DNA of 43,932 bases from Theionarchaea archaeon (GTDB lineage: Archaea > Methanobacteriota_B > Thermococci > Methanofastidiosales > SZ-28-30): the NCBI GenBank assembly GCA_018992685.1, contig JACVGT010000027.1:1-43932 (forward strand), written 5' to 3'. The notes below the pieces were generated by a model. The model was not told the DNA's origin. It saw nothing but the letters and a program-made list of their open reading frames with translations, and searched no databases. This document shows positions 25,078 through 33,883 of the stretch, piece after piece (the first letter of the stretch is position 1; each line of letters opens with the position of its first letter). A program made the translations under genes and the position numbers.

Positions 25078-25878
25078 CTACACCCTCACATGCACGCTTC
25101 CTGAATACACATTCTCACTCTGGTATGACTCCAGCACAGGAACATCCTCTACTTCAATCTCCTGTGCAGTTTGATACACGACCGTGACATCCCCGGTGTA
25201 CACAGATCCAACATGAAAATACCTCTCCAGAATACTGAAGACCGTGTCAAAGTCCTTCATTGATAACCGTTCAACTGCAACAGTTATCCCGTCACCATGA
25301 AACTCGATATCTGCCTTCTTCATGTAGAAAATTGCCTTTCTCAGTGCATCCTCTATTTCAGCTTCCAGAGTGATATCGGGAGGTGCATCTGCTTCCACGG
25401 TCAGTACACAGGAGAGGGAGATATCCTCTCGCGGATACTGAATGAATGATGAAGAATCCTCTATATACTTTTTGACCTCAGATATTGAACCTTTGATAGG
25501 TTTTAGTTCATAAAATACAGAAGACTTGCTCTTGAGTTGTAAAGTTATCTCTACTGCCTGAATATCCTCCTTATAGCTTTGTTTGCCTCCTACGCTGATT
25601 ATCCTGCCATCGTGGAGAACCATCTCAAAATACCCTCTTCCCGTGCCCGTGACAAACCCTTCCTGCTCAAAATGGCCAATATCTGCATTCCAGTACCCCT
25701 TTACAAAGACGGTGTACAGGAATCCCGTTGCATCCTGCATCTCACACTCCTGAACCATCTTGTAGATCTGGGATCCTGAATATTCGAACTCGTATTTCGG
25801 TTGATATTTTGTGGAAAAGGAGAAAAGTGACAACCCCAAAACAACAATCACAGCAATATCAACAACCGAAACCCTCAC
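25078..25878 (-). CDS. Membrane-anchored protein of unknown function
   Basis: The 266-residue product has one N-terminal membrane helix (VDIAVIVVLGLSLFSFS, about 5-21) followed by an exported beta-rich region of about 240 residues without Cys or known motifs. The end includes several YTGDVTVV-type strands. The layout (a single anchor and beta repeats) resembles the DUF4330 type, but this is a guess. It overlaps the upstream gene by 4 nt and is followed after 1 nt by the membrane polymerase-like gene, so the three probably act together at the cell surface. Confidence 0.55.
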   Translation of the reverse strand: MRVSVVDIAVIVVLGLSLFSFSTKYQPKYEFEYSGSQIYKMVQECEMQDATGFLYTVFVKGYWNADIGHFEQEGFVTGTGRGYFEMVLHDGRIISVGGKQSYKEDIQAVEITLQLKSKSSVFYELKPIKGSISEVKKYIEDSSSFIQYPREDISLSCVLTVEADAPPDITLEAEIEDALRKAIFYMKKADIEFHGDGITVAVERLSMKDFDTVFSILERYFHVGSVYTGDVTVVYQTAQEIEVEDVPVLESYQSENVYSGSVHVRV

Positions 25879-26453
25879 GACATCACCAGATATCTGATGT
25901 AGGATGCCAGCATGACAGTGTTCTCATAGGTTGAGGTCTCCAGGATGATGATGTTTTTCATGACAATGATTCGATTTTCTGTTCCCCCCACATTGGGAGT
26001 CTTGAAGTAAATTACTGGCTTGGACTCTGTACCCACGATGCCAGAGTAAATGAGGACTCTCCGGAACCAGGTTATTTCTCTGGCTATGACGTCCTCGGGC
26101 TTCATGTTGAGTCTTCCCTTTCCAATGGCAGCACCCAGTGCTTCTCCCACGCTGGCTGATGCCTTGAGCAGAGACGGGTTATCAGTTTCCTGTTCCGAGG
26201 CTTTGAACAGGATGTATACCCGTTCTACAGTGGGACTGACAATAGTGTACTGGATCATCTTGTTGGGGTCTCCTCCGACATAACTCGCCATGGTAACGTC
26301 CAGAGTTGCGTCCTCCACAACCAGAGGAAAAGTATACGTTTCTGGTTCCCCTTCTGTATCAAAGGCATGAGCTGAAGCGTAGGTGCAGTAGGCACCAAAA
26401 GCAATGAGAATAATAACCAGTCCAACACCAATTTTTATCCTGTTGGAAATCAT
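25875..26453 (-). CDS. Small exported/anchored protein of unknown function
   Basis: From the ATG at 26453 the product is 192 residues: a signal or anchor helix (IGVGLVIILIAFGAYCTYASA, about 8-28), then a beta-rich exported domain with a Gly/Ala-rich helix (ASVGEALGAAIGKGRL). The frame is open for 21 more codons, but ATTTATAAGATC about 28 nt before 26453 fits a leaderless start there. It is the first gene of the 26453-23667 operon. The family is not recognised. Confidence 0.6.
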   Translation of the reverse strand: MISNRIKIGVGLVIILIAFGAYCTYASAHAFDTEGEPETYTFPLVVEDATLDVTMASYVGGDPNKMIQYTIVSPTVERVYILFKASEQETDNPSLLKASASVGEALGAAIGKGRLNMKPEDVIAREITWFRRVLIYSGIVGTESKPVIYFKTPNVGGTENRIIVMKNIIILETSTYENTVMLASYIRYLVMS

Positions 26454-26557
26454 ACTTGGAATGCAGGGTGTGATCTTATAAATGTTTCTCACAGGCAAAA
26501 TACACCAATTACTCACAACTCACGTGCTTCATGCTTCCTCTGACAAGACCGTGGAGA

Positions 26558-27853
26558 CTACAAGGGCATTTTGATTCTCTGGTTGTTCTTCAGGATAAAC
26601 AGGTTATCGCCGACCCCGTAGCCTTCCTCCTCTCCCAGGACGCCCCAGGAGGAGAGCCTGTCAAACTCACCATGAGAGGGGATGATGAATTCTGGGTTTA
26701 CTGCCCTCAGCAGTTCGCGGTGGTCTTCTTTGGAAGCATGACCTGAGACGTGCATGTCTTTTACTATTCTCACGTTTTTCATCATCAGCTTCGTCTCCAG
26801 TGCATACCGGTTGGCTTCATTGACAGGATTGGGAATGGTGGATGCTGAAAAGACGACGCAGTCACCCGCAGAGAATGTGTATGGTGTTTTCCCGTCAGCA
26901 ATTCTGGATAAGACAGCGTCGGGTTCCCCCTGATGACCGGTGACAATCAATGAATAGGAAGAGTGATCTTCCCGTGCCTCTTTGAGAAACTTGTTGAGGG
27001 CACCACGCCGGGAGATTCTCAGCACATCTTCTGATACGATGTTCTCTTCCATGGCAGCACTCCAATATCTGCACAGTGACCTTCCCAGGAGTACCGGCTG
27101 TCTCCCAATCTTCCGTGAGGCTTCAACCAAAGTTCGCACGCGTGAAACGTGGGAGGAGAATGTCGTTGAAATGAGACAGTCGAATTCGAAATTCTCATCA
27201 TGAAAAAAATCCTGCAGCATCATGACCGCAATTCTTTCGGAGGGTGTCTTCTTCTGTTCCCTCACCCGCACTGATTCAATAATCAGGACTTTGGGGTTTA
27301 CTCCTCTCAATTTCCGGAAATCAGTCTTGTCACCAATGGGGGGATGGGGATCCAGTTTGTAGTCATTTGCATAGAGGACATCACCCTCCCGGGTGTACAA
27401 GGCTACAATTGAAGAATGAGGAATCGAATGGGTAACATTTATAAATTCAAACTTGAAATCCCCCAGATATCCTTCTTTTTCTACAGTAATCACATTTTCC
27501 TCGGATTCTCCGTCATCCTTCATGAGCTGCCTCACAATGTTCGCTGTGAATGGTCTGCCCACAATGGGACACTGGTATTTTATTGCCATCTTGGATACTG
27601 CTCCAATGTGGTCCAGATGCCCGTGAGAGAAGATGATGCCCACCACTTTTTTCCCGGCCAGCAGGCGATCATCAGGGACAGCTCCGATTTTCCGCAGCTC
27701 CTGTTCCTGTAGAGCGTGAACGTCAGTGTCTTCGTGAATCATCATCCTGTCAATACGAAGCCCCATGTCTATGATGACTACTTCATCACCGACTTCGACA
27801 GCGGTCATGTTCTTGCCCACTTCTTCATAACCGCCTAGAGCATAGATATTCAT
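26558..27853 (-). CDS. Archaeal RNase J (beta-CASP ribonuclease)
   Basis: The 431-residue metallo-beta-lactamase/beta-CASP protein has SHGHLDHIGA (the two-Zn motif), a beta-CASP domain with TGHQGEPDAVLSRIADG, and the C-terminal motif HVSGHASKEDHRELL. This set marks RNase J, a 5'-3' exoribonuclease that acts in mRNA turnover. Archaeal J enzymes lack the long bacterial C-terminal domain, which agrees with the length. The start at 27853 (MNIYALGGYEEVGKN) is conserved in the family; the frame extends about 100 codons upstream but without protein-like content. GTTTTTAAGG about 25 nt before the ATG is the promoter. Confidence 0.93.
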   Translation of the reverse strand: MNIYALGGYEEVGKNMTAVEVGDEVVIIDMGLRIDRMMIHEDTDVHALQEQELRKIGAVPDDRLLAGKKVVGIIFSHGHLDHIGAVSKMAIKYQCPIVGRPFTANIVRQLMKDDGESEENVITVEKEGYLGDFKFEFINVTHSIPHSSIVALYTREGDVLYANDYKLDPHPPIGDKTDFRKLRGVNPKVLIIESVRVREQKKTPSERIAVMMLQDFFHDENFEFDCLISTTFSSHVSRVRTLVEASRKIGRQPVLLGRSLCRYWSAAMEENIVSEDVLRISRRGALNKFLKEAREDHSSYSLIVTGHQGEPDAVLSRIADGKTPYTFSAGDCVVFSASTIPNPVNEANRYALETKLMMKNVRIVKDMHVSGHASKEDHRELLRAVNPEFIIPSHGEFDRLSSWGVLGEEEGYGVGDNLFILKNNQRIKMPL

Positions 27854-28054
27854 TATTGTTACTACCTGGACGTCCTTAAAAACGTTTTTCCCTCGGTTCA
27901 ACTGCTGTGTACTGTGACCTATCGAGGAATGATGGAGAGAACTTGTGTCAGGAGTGAGAAAAGGTGGTTCACGGGAAGGAAGACCGAGACAGGTTTTTAT
28001 ACAGGGGATATAATGTGCTGGAAGACAGATAGCAGTTGAACGTGAAGTGATACA

Positions 28055-28786
28055 ATGAAAGTATTGGCTCTTAACAGCAGTCCCAACCTGGACAAAGGAG
28101 GCACTGCGCTGCTGCTGAGTCCCTTTCTTGAAGGAATGAGGGAAGGCGGGGCAGAGACTGAGGTGCATTATTTGTATAAGATGGTTATTAAGCCCTGCAT
28201 GGGGTGTTTCAGGTGCTGGTTTGAAACGCCCGGGCGCTGTTTTCAGAATGATGACGTGAAGGCGTTGCTTGAGAAGATAGCTGCATCAGACATTGTCGTT
28301 CTGGCATCTCCCGTGTATGTGGATGGAATGAACGGAGTCATGAAGATGCTGATTGACCGGATGATCCCCCTGATAGATCCATTCTTTGTCGTCCGTGACG
28401 ACCATTGCAGACATCTTCCAAGGGAACACGTTGTCCAAGGAAAAATAGTCCTCGTTTCCGTTTGTGGGTTCACTGAAGTGGACAATTTTGATCCGCTGAT
28501 TTCCCATGTCAAGGCTATATGCAAGAACATGGGTCAGCAGTTTGCAGGAGCTCTGGTGCGCCCCTATGGTTCTTCTCTGCCCCATTTCAAGAAATACGAT
28601 ATTCCAGTTGACCATATCTTTGAAGCAGCCCGTCAAGCAGGAAATCAGCTGGTAAGAGAAGGGAGAATGTCAGAAGAGCTCCTGGATCGGGTAGGGAGTG
28701 ACCTTGTATCTAGGGAGCAGTACATATCCGTGGTGAACAGCAGCTTCCAGAGACTGCTGGATCGGGCGAACAAGCTGACAGAATGA
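28055..28786 (+). CDS. Iron-sulfur flavoprotein (flavodoxin-like NAD(P)H:FMN reductase family)
   Basis: The 243-residue protein has the flavodoxin-like FMN-binding start LALNSSPNLDKGGTA and the ASPVYVDGMNGVMKMLIDR segment. It also has the compact cluster motif CMGCFRCWFETPGRC (CX2CX2CX7C), typical of iron-sulfur flavoproteins that carry a 4Fe-4S cluster beside FMN. In methanogens and relatives these reduce oxygen species or act in electron transfer. The substrate here is unknown. Divergent from RNase J. A GTTTTTATACAG element at about 27991-28002 lies upstream, with GTGAAGTGAT before the ATG. Confidence 0.85.
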   Translation: MKVLALNSSPNLDKGGTALLLSPFLEGMREGGAETEVHYLYKMVIKPCMGCFRCWFETPGRCFQNDDVKALLEKIAASDIVVLASPVYVDGMNGVMKMLIDRMIPLIDPFFVVRDDHCRHLPREHVVQGKIVLVSVCGFTEVDNFDPLISHVKAICKNMGQQFAGALVRPYGSSLPHFKKYDIPVDHIFEAARQAGNQLVREGRMSEELLDRVGSDLVSREQYISVVNSSFQRLLDRANKLTE

Positions 28787-28829
28787 GAAAGAATGGTACG
28801 ATTGAGAGCAGAGTAGTTCCACAGTAAAA

Positions 28830-28966
28830 AGAAGAAAGAAGTTTGTCGTGATTCGGAATGGAGGATTTCCGAATCACGACGTCTGTTGTCTTTCACCACC
28901 CTTCGTCGAGGTCGGCTGGATTCGCTTCAAATTTCCTTCTTTACAGCTTTGAGCTGTGCTTCTGCA
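28830..28966 (-). ncRNA. Candidate small RNA ending in a strong hairpin
   Basis: A TATA element (ATTTATATA, minus strand, 28985-28993) would start transcription near 28965. About 85 nt later comes a perfect 14-bp stem: GTCGTGATTCGGAA at 28845-28858 and TTCCGAATCACGAC at 28867-28880, with an 8-nt loop. It is followed on the minus strand by AAACTTCTTTCTTCTTTTT. The compact unit has no convincing ORF: ATG at 28950 gives only MQKHSSKL before a stop, although reading past that stop continues in a protein-like way (RRKFEANPADLDEGW). No known RNA family is recognised. Confidence 0.4.
28845..28880. terminator. Perfect 14-bp hairpin, possibly bidirectional terminator
   Basis: Arms GTCGTGATTCGGAA and TTCCGAATCACGAC surround the loop TGGAGGAT. 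On the minus strand a T-rich tail follows, which supports termination in that direction. On the plus strand it lies 59 nt after the flavoprotein stop and could protect or end that mRNA. Confidence 0.6.
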
Positions 28967-29101
28967 TAGCAGAGGAGTACCCCTATATAAATATTTCGGT
29001 TGGCATCATGTTCTTCCAATAATATTGTAAATCTAACATCCATTATTGCGATAATCACCATAAGAAAATACAATGATTTCAGTAGGGAAAAGAAGAGGAA
29101 C

Positions 29102-29167
29102 ATGAGAAAAAAGAACCTTATCCCATTATTTGTGATATCTGTGCTCACGCTTTCCTTTTTGATGTAG
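29102..29167 (+). CDS. Possible 21-residue signal-like peptide
   Basis: ATG at 29102 follows AAGAGGAAC closely and opens MRKKNLIPLFVISVLTLSFL, a typical signal or single-helix peptide, before TAG at 29165. It could be a small membrane peptide or the stump of a lost exported protein. No TATA box is evident. The rest of the 28967-29324 gap holds only an A/T-rich minus-strand frame that looks accidental. Confidence 0.25.
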   Translation: MRKKNLIPLFVISVLTLSFLM

Positions 29168-29324
29168 TACAGCAACCTGATCTTCTGAAAAGCAAACCAA
29201 TGATGTGCTGACCCTGATTGCCAGGTACTCAGGAATGGTCCTCCATGAACATGTAGGCGGACATGTAGGGACTGAGAATGCTTTCCTTACATACCTTTAT
29301 TAGACTGAGAAGAAGAGATAGTGT

Positions 29325-29792
29325 ATGTCGAACTTGGAGAATGTAACCTACTGTGGGCTGTACTGCGGACTCTGCTCTGCCCGGGGAAGGATTCCACACC
29401 AGGCTCATGCCCTTCAGAAATCCATGGAAGAAGAGGGATACCCTGTGTGGGGAAAGGAGATTCCCGACTTCGAAGCCTTTTGGAGTTTTCTGGGGAGGAT
29501 GTGCGATCCTCAGAAGGTGTGTTCCGGCTGTCGCCAGGGAGGAGGGCCTCCTTTTTGTTCTATACGCATATGCTGCTCGAAGAACGGTCTTGATGTATGT
29601 GTGTCCTGCAAGGAATATCCCTGTCACAGGATTCGTGGACTGGCTAAAGGATATCCCACATTGCTGGCAGATGGTTTGCGTATCAAGGAAATCGGAATCG
29701 AGAAATGGATTGAAGAACAGGAGACCAGGGCCAAGAAAGGGGTTGTATATGCTGATATCCTCTGCCATCCTTACGAAGTCCCCAGGGACTAG
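29325..29792 (+). CDS. DUF3795-type Cys-rich protein
   Basis: The 155-residue protein starts with YCGLYCGLC (Cys 10, 14, 17) and has further pairs: VCSGCR, FCSIRICCSK, VCVSCKEYPC. This Cys layout is typical of the DUF3795 family, which probably binds zinc or an Fe-S cluster. The biochemical role is unknown. A CTTTATTAG element about 25 nt before the ATG suggests a leaderless mRNA. The MFS gene follows 86 nt later. Confidence 0.75.
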   Translation: MSNLENVTYCGLYCGLCSARGRIPHQAHALQKSMEEEGYPVWGKEIPDFEAFWSFLGRMCDPQKVCSGCRQGGGPPFCSIRICCSKNGLDVCVSCKEYPCHRIRGLAKGYPTLLADGLRIKEIGIEKWIEEQETRAKKGVVYADILCHPYEVPRD

Positions 29793-29878
29793 TAGCTCTT
29801 TAAGACAGAAGAGAGAACTCCAGTGCCAGAGCAGGTGTGAGGAAAGTCTTGCACCCCTGGTTCCGGTGGGATGTTGAG

Positions 29879-31201
29879 ATGACTCAGCACGTCTCATCTC
29901 AGAGCATGCGGACATTTTTCGTTATCTGGATAGGGCAGTTTGTCTCATTGATTGGATCCGGGCTGACTGGCTTTGCCCTGGGTGTATGGATATTCTTGAA
30001 AACAGGGTCTGTCACTCAATTCACCTTGATTGCACTGTCTGCAGCTGTACCAGGCGTTCTGGCTTCCCCCTTTGCAGGCGCTCTGGTTGACCGCTGGGAC
30101 AGACGGTGGGTGATGATACTGAGTGATTGTGGAGCAGGCATCTGTACACTGGCCATTGCTGTATTGCTGTATTCACAGCGCCTTTCAGTGTGGCACATCT
30201 ACCTGACCACTGGGGTGACCTCTGTTCTCAGCACCTTTCAGTGGCCTGCCTACGTTGCTGCTACCACACTGCTGGTCCCAAAGCGACATCTCACCAGGGC
30301 CAGTGGTATGGTACAGACGGGACAGGCAGTATCCCGAATTCTCTCACCCATCATAGCAGGCATACTCATTGTGGTTATTGATATTTGGGGAGTCCTAGTC
30401 ATAGATTTTGCCACCTTTCTTTTTGCCATGACCACGCTCCTCTTGACAAGAATCCCCTCCCCTGTGACAACTTCTGAAGGAGCGGGTGCGAGAGGTTCTC
30501 TGCTCCACGAGGCTGCGTTTGGGTGGAAGTATATCAGGGCCCGTGTGGGCCTTCTGGCTCTGCTTCTTTTCTTTGCAGGAGCAAATTTCTCTTTCGCCTT
30601 TTTTACGGTATTATTCACTCCCATGATATTGAGTTTTGCCTCCCCCGCGATTCTGGGCAGCGTGCAGTCAGTGGGGGGCGTGGGTATGCTGGTGGGCGGA
30701 TTTGCCCTGAGTACATGGGGGGGACCCAGAAAACGTGTATACGGAGTGGTGGGATTTGGGTTTGTCCTGGGGGCTGCAGTCATCATGAGCGGTCTCCGTC
30801 CAGATCCTGTACTCATTGCAGCTGCGCAATTTGCGGGGTTCTTTACGTTGCCCCTTATCAATGGATGTAGCCAGGCTATCTGGCAGGTAAAGACGCCTCC
30901 GGATGTACAGGGTCGCGTATTCTCTGTGCGAGCAATGATTGCCTGGTCGACTACTCCTCTTTCCTATCTCCTGGCAGGCCCCCTGGCAGACCAAGTATTC
31001 GAACCCATGATGGCACCGGGCGGAATTCTCTCAGCCAGTGTTGGACAGGTCATCGGAACTGGTCCAGGCAGAGGCATTGGACTCATGTTCATCATACTGG
31101 GCGCTGTTATGGTGGCAGTCTCATCAGTGAGTATTCTGTACTCACGATTGCGACACGTAGAGGATGAACTCCCTGACATGATTGAAGAAGAAGACGTGTG
31201 A
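29879..31201 (+). CDS. MFS efflux transporter (MFS_3/MefA-like)
   Basis: The 440-residue permease begins MTQHVSSQSMRTFFVIWIGQFVSLIGSGLTGF cut here into its two parts: a short polar head and then helix 1 with WIGQFVSLIGSG. It has the motif GALVDRWDRRWVMILSD and about 12 helices. The pattern matches macrolide/enterobactin-type MFS exporters. GTG at 29837 would add 14 residues, but ATG at 29879 aligns better with the family. It may be co-transcribed with the DUF3795 gene. The substrate is unknown. It ends in an acidic tail. Confidence 0.8.
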   Translation: MTQHVSSQSMRTFFVIWIGQFVSLIGSGLTGFALGVWIFLKTGSVTQFTLIALSAAVPGVLASPFAGALVDRWDRRWVMILSDCGAGICTLAIAVLLYSQRLSVWHIYLTTGVTSVLSTFQWPAYVAATTLLVPKRHLTRASGMVQTGQAVSRILSPIIAGILIVVIDIWGVLVIDFATFLFAMTTLLLTRIPSPVTTSEGAGARGSLLHEAAFGWKYIRARVGLLALLLFFAGANFSFAFFTVLFTPMILSFASPAILGSVQSVGGVGMLVGGFALSTWGGPRKRVYGVVGFGFVLGAAVIMSGLRPDPVLIAAAQFAGFFTLPLINGCSQAIWQVKTPPDVQGRVFSVRAMIAWSTTPLSYLLAGPLADQVFEPMMAPGGILSASVGQVIGTGPGRGIGLMFIILGAVMVAVSSVSILYSRLRHVEDELPDMIEEEDV

Positions 31202-31253
31202 CCCAGCAGCGCAATCCAGGGATCTCTGCATATCTCCACCCCTACAGCACGAG

Positions 31254-32546
31254 TTAGATTTCACCTAGAAGCAGTGGTTTTTCCCCAATTCCTGCCTTGA
31301 ATGCAGCGTAGAATTCTTCCATTTCTTCTCTTTTCTTCTCTGCATGTTCCTGTCCCACGATCACTGATTTCTTGGCATCATCGAGTTCATCCAGATCGCT
31401 GGAGGGAGCGTACTGACTGTAGACGGGAGTTCCGGGATAGGGAGTCAGGACGGAAAAGAGTGCGTACGTGGGATTGATCTCTTTGATGAACGCTTTGGTT
31501 AACTCTATGTCGTGTGACGTTTCCACGGGAGCACCAACGATGAAATAAGCATGGGTTGCAACATTCATGTGGTGACACAGAGAGAAAACAGTTCTGCACT
31601 GGGCAAGCGTGAACCCCTTGTTGTACCAATCGATGATTTTCTTACTTCCCGATTCCACTCCAAACGCGATGCAGATGAGGCCTGATGACTTCATGAGTGA
31701 CAGCAGTTCGCTGTTCACTGATTCTACTCGCGCCTGGCATGCCCATTCCAGGTCGATTCTCTCTTTCTTAATTGTCCTGCAGATTTCTCTCACTCTTTTC
31801 CTGTCATGAACGAAAAGATCGTCTACAAACCAGACTCTGTCAAATCCCATTTCCTCTATGATCAGAAGCTCATCTGTCAGGTTCTTTGCAGACCGTGCTC
31901 TAAATTTCCTGCCAAATACTGTCTTTGAACAGAAGGAGCAGTGAAAGGGACATCCTCGTGAAGAGAGGACTGACGTGACTGTTTTTGGATAGGTTGATCT
32001 CCAGTGGTCCAAGTATCGAGCGATGGGTAGCTTTTCTCGTGCAGGGAAGGGCACACCGTCAACATCCGTAATGAGTGGCCGTTCTCCGGGGCACACTGTT
32101 CTCCCCTCCACATACGTGAAACTCCCTGGTACAGGGGGCATCTCTCCTGCTTCTATATGGCGAGCAATGTCAATAAAGGTCTCCTCACCCTCTCCCTGCA
32201 CCACATAGGTACATCTCTTGAGGAACAGTCCCGGATCCATGCTGCTGGGGCCCGGACCTCCAACGACAACCGGTATCCTGCGGTCTTTCATCTTTTCGGC
32301 AAGACTGAGCGCAGATTTTATCTGTCCAAAAGAAGCAGAAATACCCACCATGTCTGCATTGATGGAGGTAACCCTGGCTTCATACTGAGACTCTGTCAGA
32401 ATCGTACTGTCTATGACTTCTACTGTATGTCCCTCTCTTTCCAGCACTGCAGCCAGGTAGAGAATTCCCAGGGGTGGCCACAGCTCAGGATCTCCTCTGA
32501 AGCATCCTCCTACCCGTGAAGGTGGAAAGACCAGTAAAACTCTCAC
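31254..32546 (-). CDS. Cobalamin-type radical SAM protein 1
   Basis: The 430-residue protein has an N-terminal Rossmann-like B12-binding region (VRVLLVFPPSRVGG, then PLGILYLAAVLEREGHTVEVID) and a radical SAM core with CPFHCSFC (about 190) and FGVESGSKKII. Such enzymes transfer methyl groups to inert carbons or rearrange carbon skeletons. GTG at 32546 is chosen because GGTGATC stands 2 nt before it and the upstream gene stops 4 nt earlier. It is the last of four genes (35450 to 31254). Its closest relative here is protein 2; the shared stretch is SSRGCP..C.FC.K.VFG. The substrate is unknown. Confidence 0.88.
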   Translation of the reverse strand: MRVLLVFPPSRVGGCFRGDPELWPPLGILYLAAVLEREGHTVEVIDSTILTESQYEARVTSINADMVGISASFGQIKSALSLAEKMKDRRIPVVVGGPGPSSMDPGLFLKRCTYVVQGEGEETFIDIARHIEAGEMPPVPGSFTYVEGRTVCPGERPLITDVDGVPFPAREKLPIARYLDHWRSTYPKTVTSVLSSRGCPFHCSFCSKTVFGRKFRARSAKNLTDELLIIEEMGFDRVWFVDDLFVHDRKRVREICRTIKKERIDLEWACQARVESVNSELLSLMKSSGLICIAFGVESGSKKIIDWYNKGFTLAQCRTVFSLCHHMNVATHAYFIVGAPVETSHDIELTKAFIKEINPTYALFSVLTPYPGTPVYSQYAPSSDLDELDDAKKSVIVGQEHAEKKREEMEEFYAAFKAGIGEKPLLLGEI

Positions 32547-32550
32547 GCGA

Positions 32551-33879
32551 TCACCATTGGTCCTCCAGAGCAAAATCAGGATCGCTCTCTTTCTTGAAAT
32601 CAGTGAACCGGATATATGCTCTTTCAATCATGGCTTCTGCTTCTGCGCTGGAAAAATGTGGATGTTCAAACACCAGGGACATCCTGTTATCAAATGTGTC
32701 AAATCCCTCGGTCACAGTCTCGACTTCATGTGATAATCGGGTTCCTGGAATCGGAATGGGAAGTGAGAACTCCACGCTATCAGGGTCAATAGACATGGCA
32801 AATCGTATCGTATCTTCAACAGTTTCAGGTGTGTCACGGGGAAATCCCAGTATGAAATAGGCGCACCGCTTGATTCCAGCCTTCCTGGTCATTCTGAAAG
32901 CCTTTTTCACTGCCTCTAAATCGTGCCCTTTTCCGATATACCTGAGAATATCAGGGTTTCCAGATTCCACCCCGAACCCAATCCAGGTGCATCCTGCTTT
33001 CCTCATGGCTTCCAGCATGTCTCCGTCAATCGTATCAACGCGGCTCTCACAGTACCATTCCAGGTCGGGATGCTCTTTCCGGAGCTCCGCGCACAGGTCG
33101 AGAACACGCTTTCTATCCAGCGTGAACAAATCATCAGCAAACCACAATTTGTCGATTCCCCTCCCTTCCAGGTATGAAATCTCAGGCATGATATTCTCTA
33201 CTGATCGTGCCCTGTAGAGGGTGCCAAAAACGCTCTTATCACAGAAATTGCATTTATGAGGACATCCTCTTGAGGAAAGCAGTGATGTGCAGGTAAATTG
33301 GAAGTATTCTTTCCAAACAGCCATGTACTTTTCAAAAATGAAGTTATCCCTGTCCGGGAACGGGATTGAGTCAACATCTTCGATAATGGTAGGAGGGCCA
33401 TGGTGTACGCCATGTTCTTTCCAGACCAGGTTTGGGATTGCTGAATCAGCAGGCACGGTACAGTCATCGGATGCCTCCAGACATTCTGCTAGCACGGTGA
33501 TGGCTCTTTCACCTTCTCCTGCCACGAGGAAATCGACATCATCACAGGTTATCAGCTGGGGGTAGCATGATGGCAGTGGGCCACCGATAACCACGGGCAG
33601 CGACTGCTCTTTGAGCGTTCTGCAGGTTTCAAGCAAGGCGGAATAATGCAGGAGAGTAGAATACACTCCTGCCAGATCAAAGTCCCTGCCTTTACAGAAT
33701 GATTTCAAATCCTTCTGGAATGTCCCGTCGAAAACTGAAACAGAATGCCCCTGTTCAGAGAGAGCAGCAGAAATGTACAGAATTCCCAGTGGAGGGAAGG
33801 GAGCTTGCGTTGGGACAGGGTCAAACACCAGAGGTTTCCGCGGAGCATCGAGAGGAGGAACCACAAGGAGGATGTTCAT
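32551..33879 (-). CDS. Cobalamin-type radical SAM protein 2
   Basis: The 442-residue product has the B12-type N-terminal fold (MNILLVVPPLDAPRK, PPLGILYISAALSEQGHSVSVFDG), CPHKCNFC (about 197), WFADDLFTLDRKRV and FGVESGNPDILRYIGKG. The domain order matches protein 1 at 31254-32546. ATG at 33879 lies 4 nt after the previous stop. The frame extends upstream into the neighbour but without support. Probably acts in the same pathway as its paralogues. Confidence 0.88.
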   Translation of the reverse strand: MNILLVVPPLDAPRKPLVFDPVPTQAPFPPLGILYISAALSEQGHSVSVFDGTFQKDLKSFCKGRDFDLAGVYSTLLHYSALLETCRTLKEQSLPVVIGGPLPSCYPQLITCDDVDFLVAGEGERAITVLAECLEASDDCTVPADSAIPNLVWKEHGVHHGPPTIIEDVDSIPFPDRDNFIFEKYMAVWKEYFQFTCTSLLSSRGCPHKCNFCDKSVFGTLYRARSVENIMPEISYLEGRGIDKLWFADDLFTLDRKRVLDLCAELRKEHPDLEWYCESRVDTIDGDMLEAMRKAGCTWIGFGVESGNPDILRYIGKGHDLEAVKKAFRMTRKAGIKRCAYFILGFPRDTPETVEDTIRFAMSIDPDSVEFSLPIPIPGTRLSHEVETVTEGFDTFDNRMSLVFEHPHFSSAEAEAMIERAYIRFTDFKKESDPDFALEDQW

Positions 33880-33883
33880 CTCG

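Noticed and set aside
28927..29175. 82-codon hydrophobic minus-strand ORF
   Set aside because: It runs through a TATA box, is A/T-rich and has no start signal; the Phe/Leu-rich stretch follows from base composition.
29830..29878. GTG at 29837 as MFS transporter start
   Set aside because: The extra 14 residues are not typical of the family, and no better ribosome binding site supports them.
30250..30861. 203-codon minus-strand ORF
   Set aside because: It lies fully antisense to the MFS transporter, and its Pro/Arg/Thr-rich content is typical of a reverse frame.
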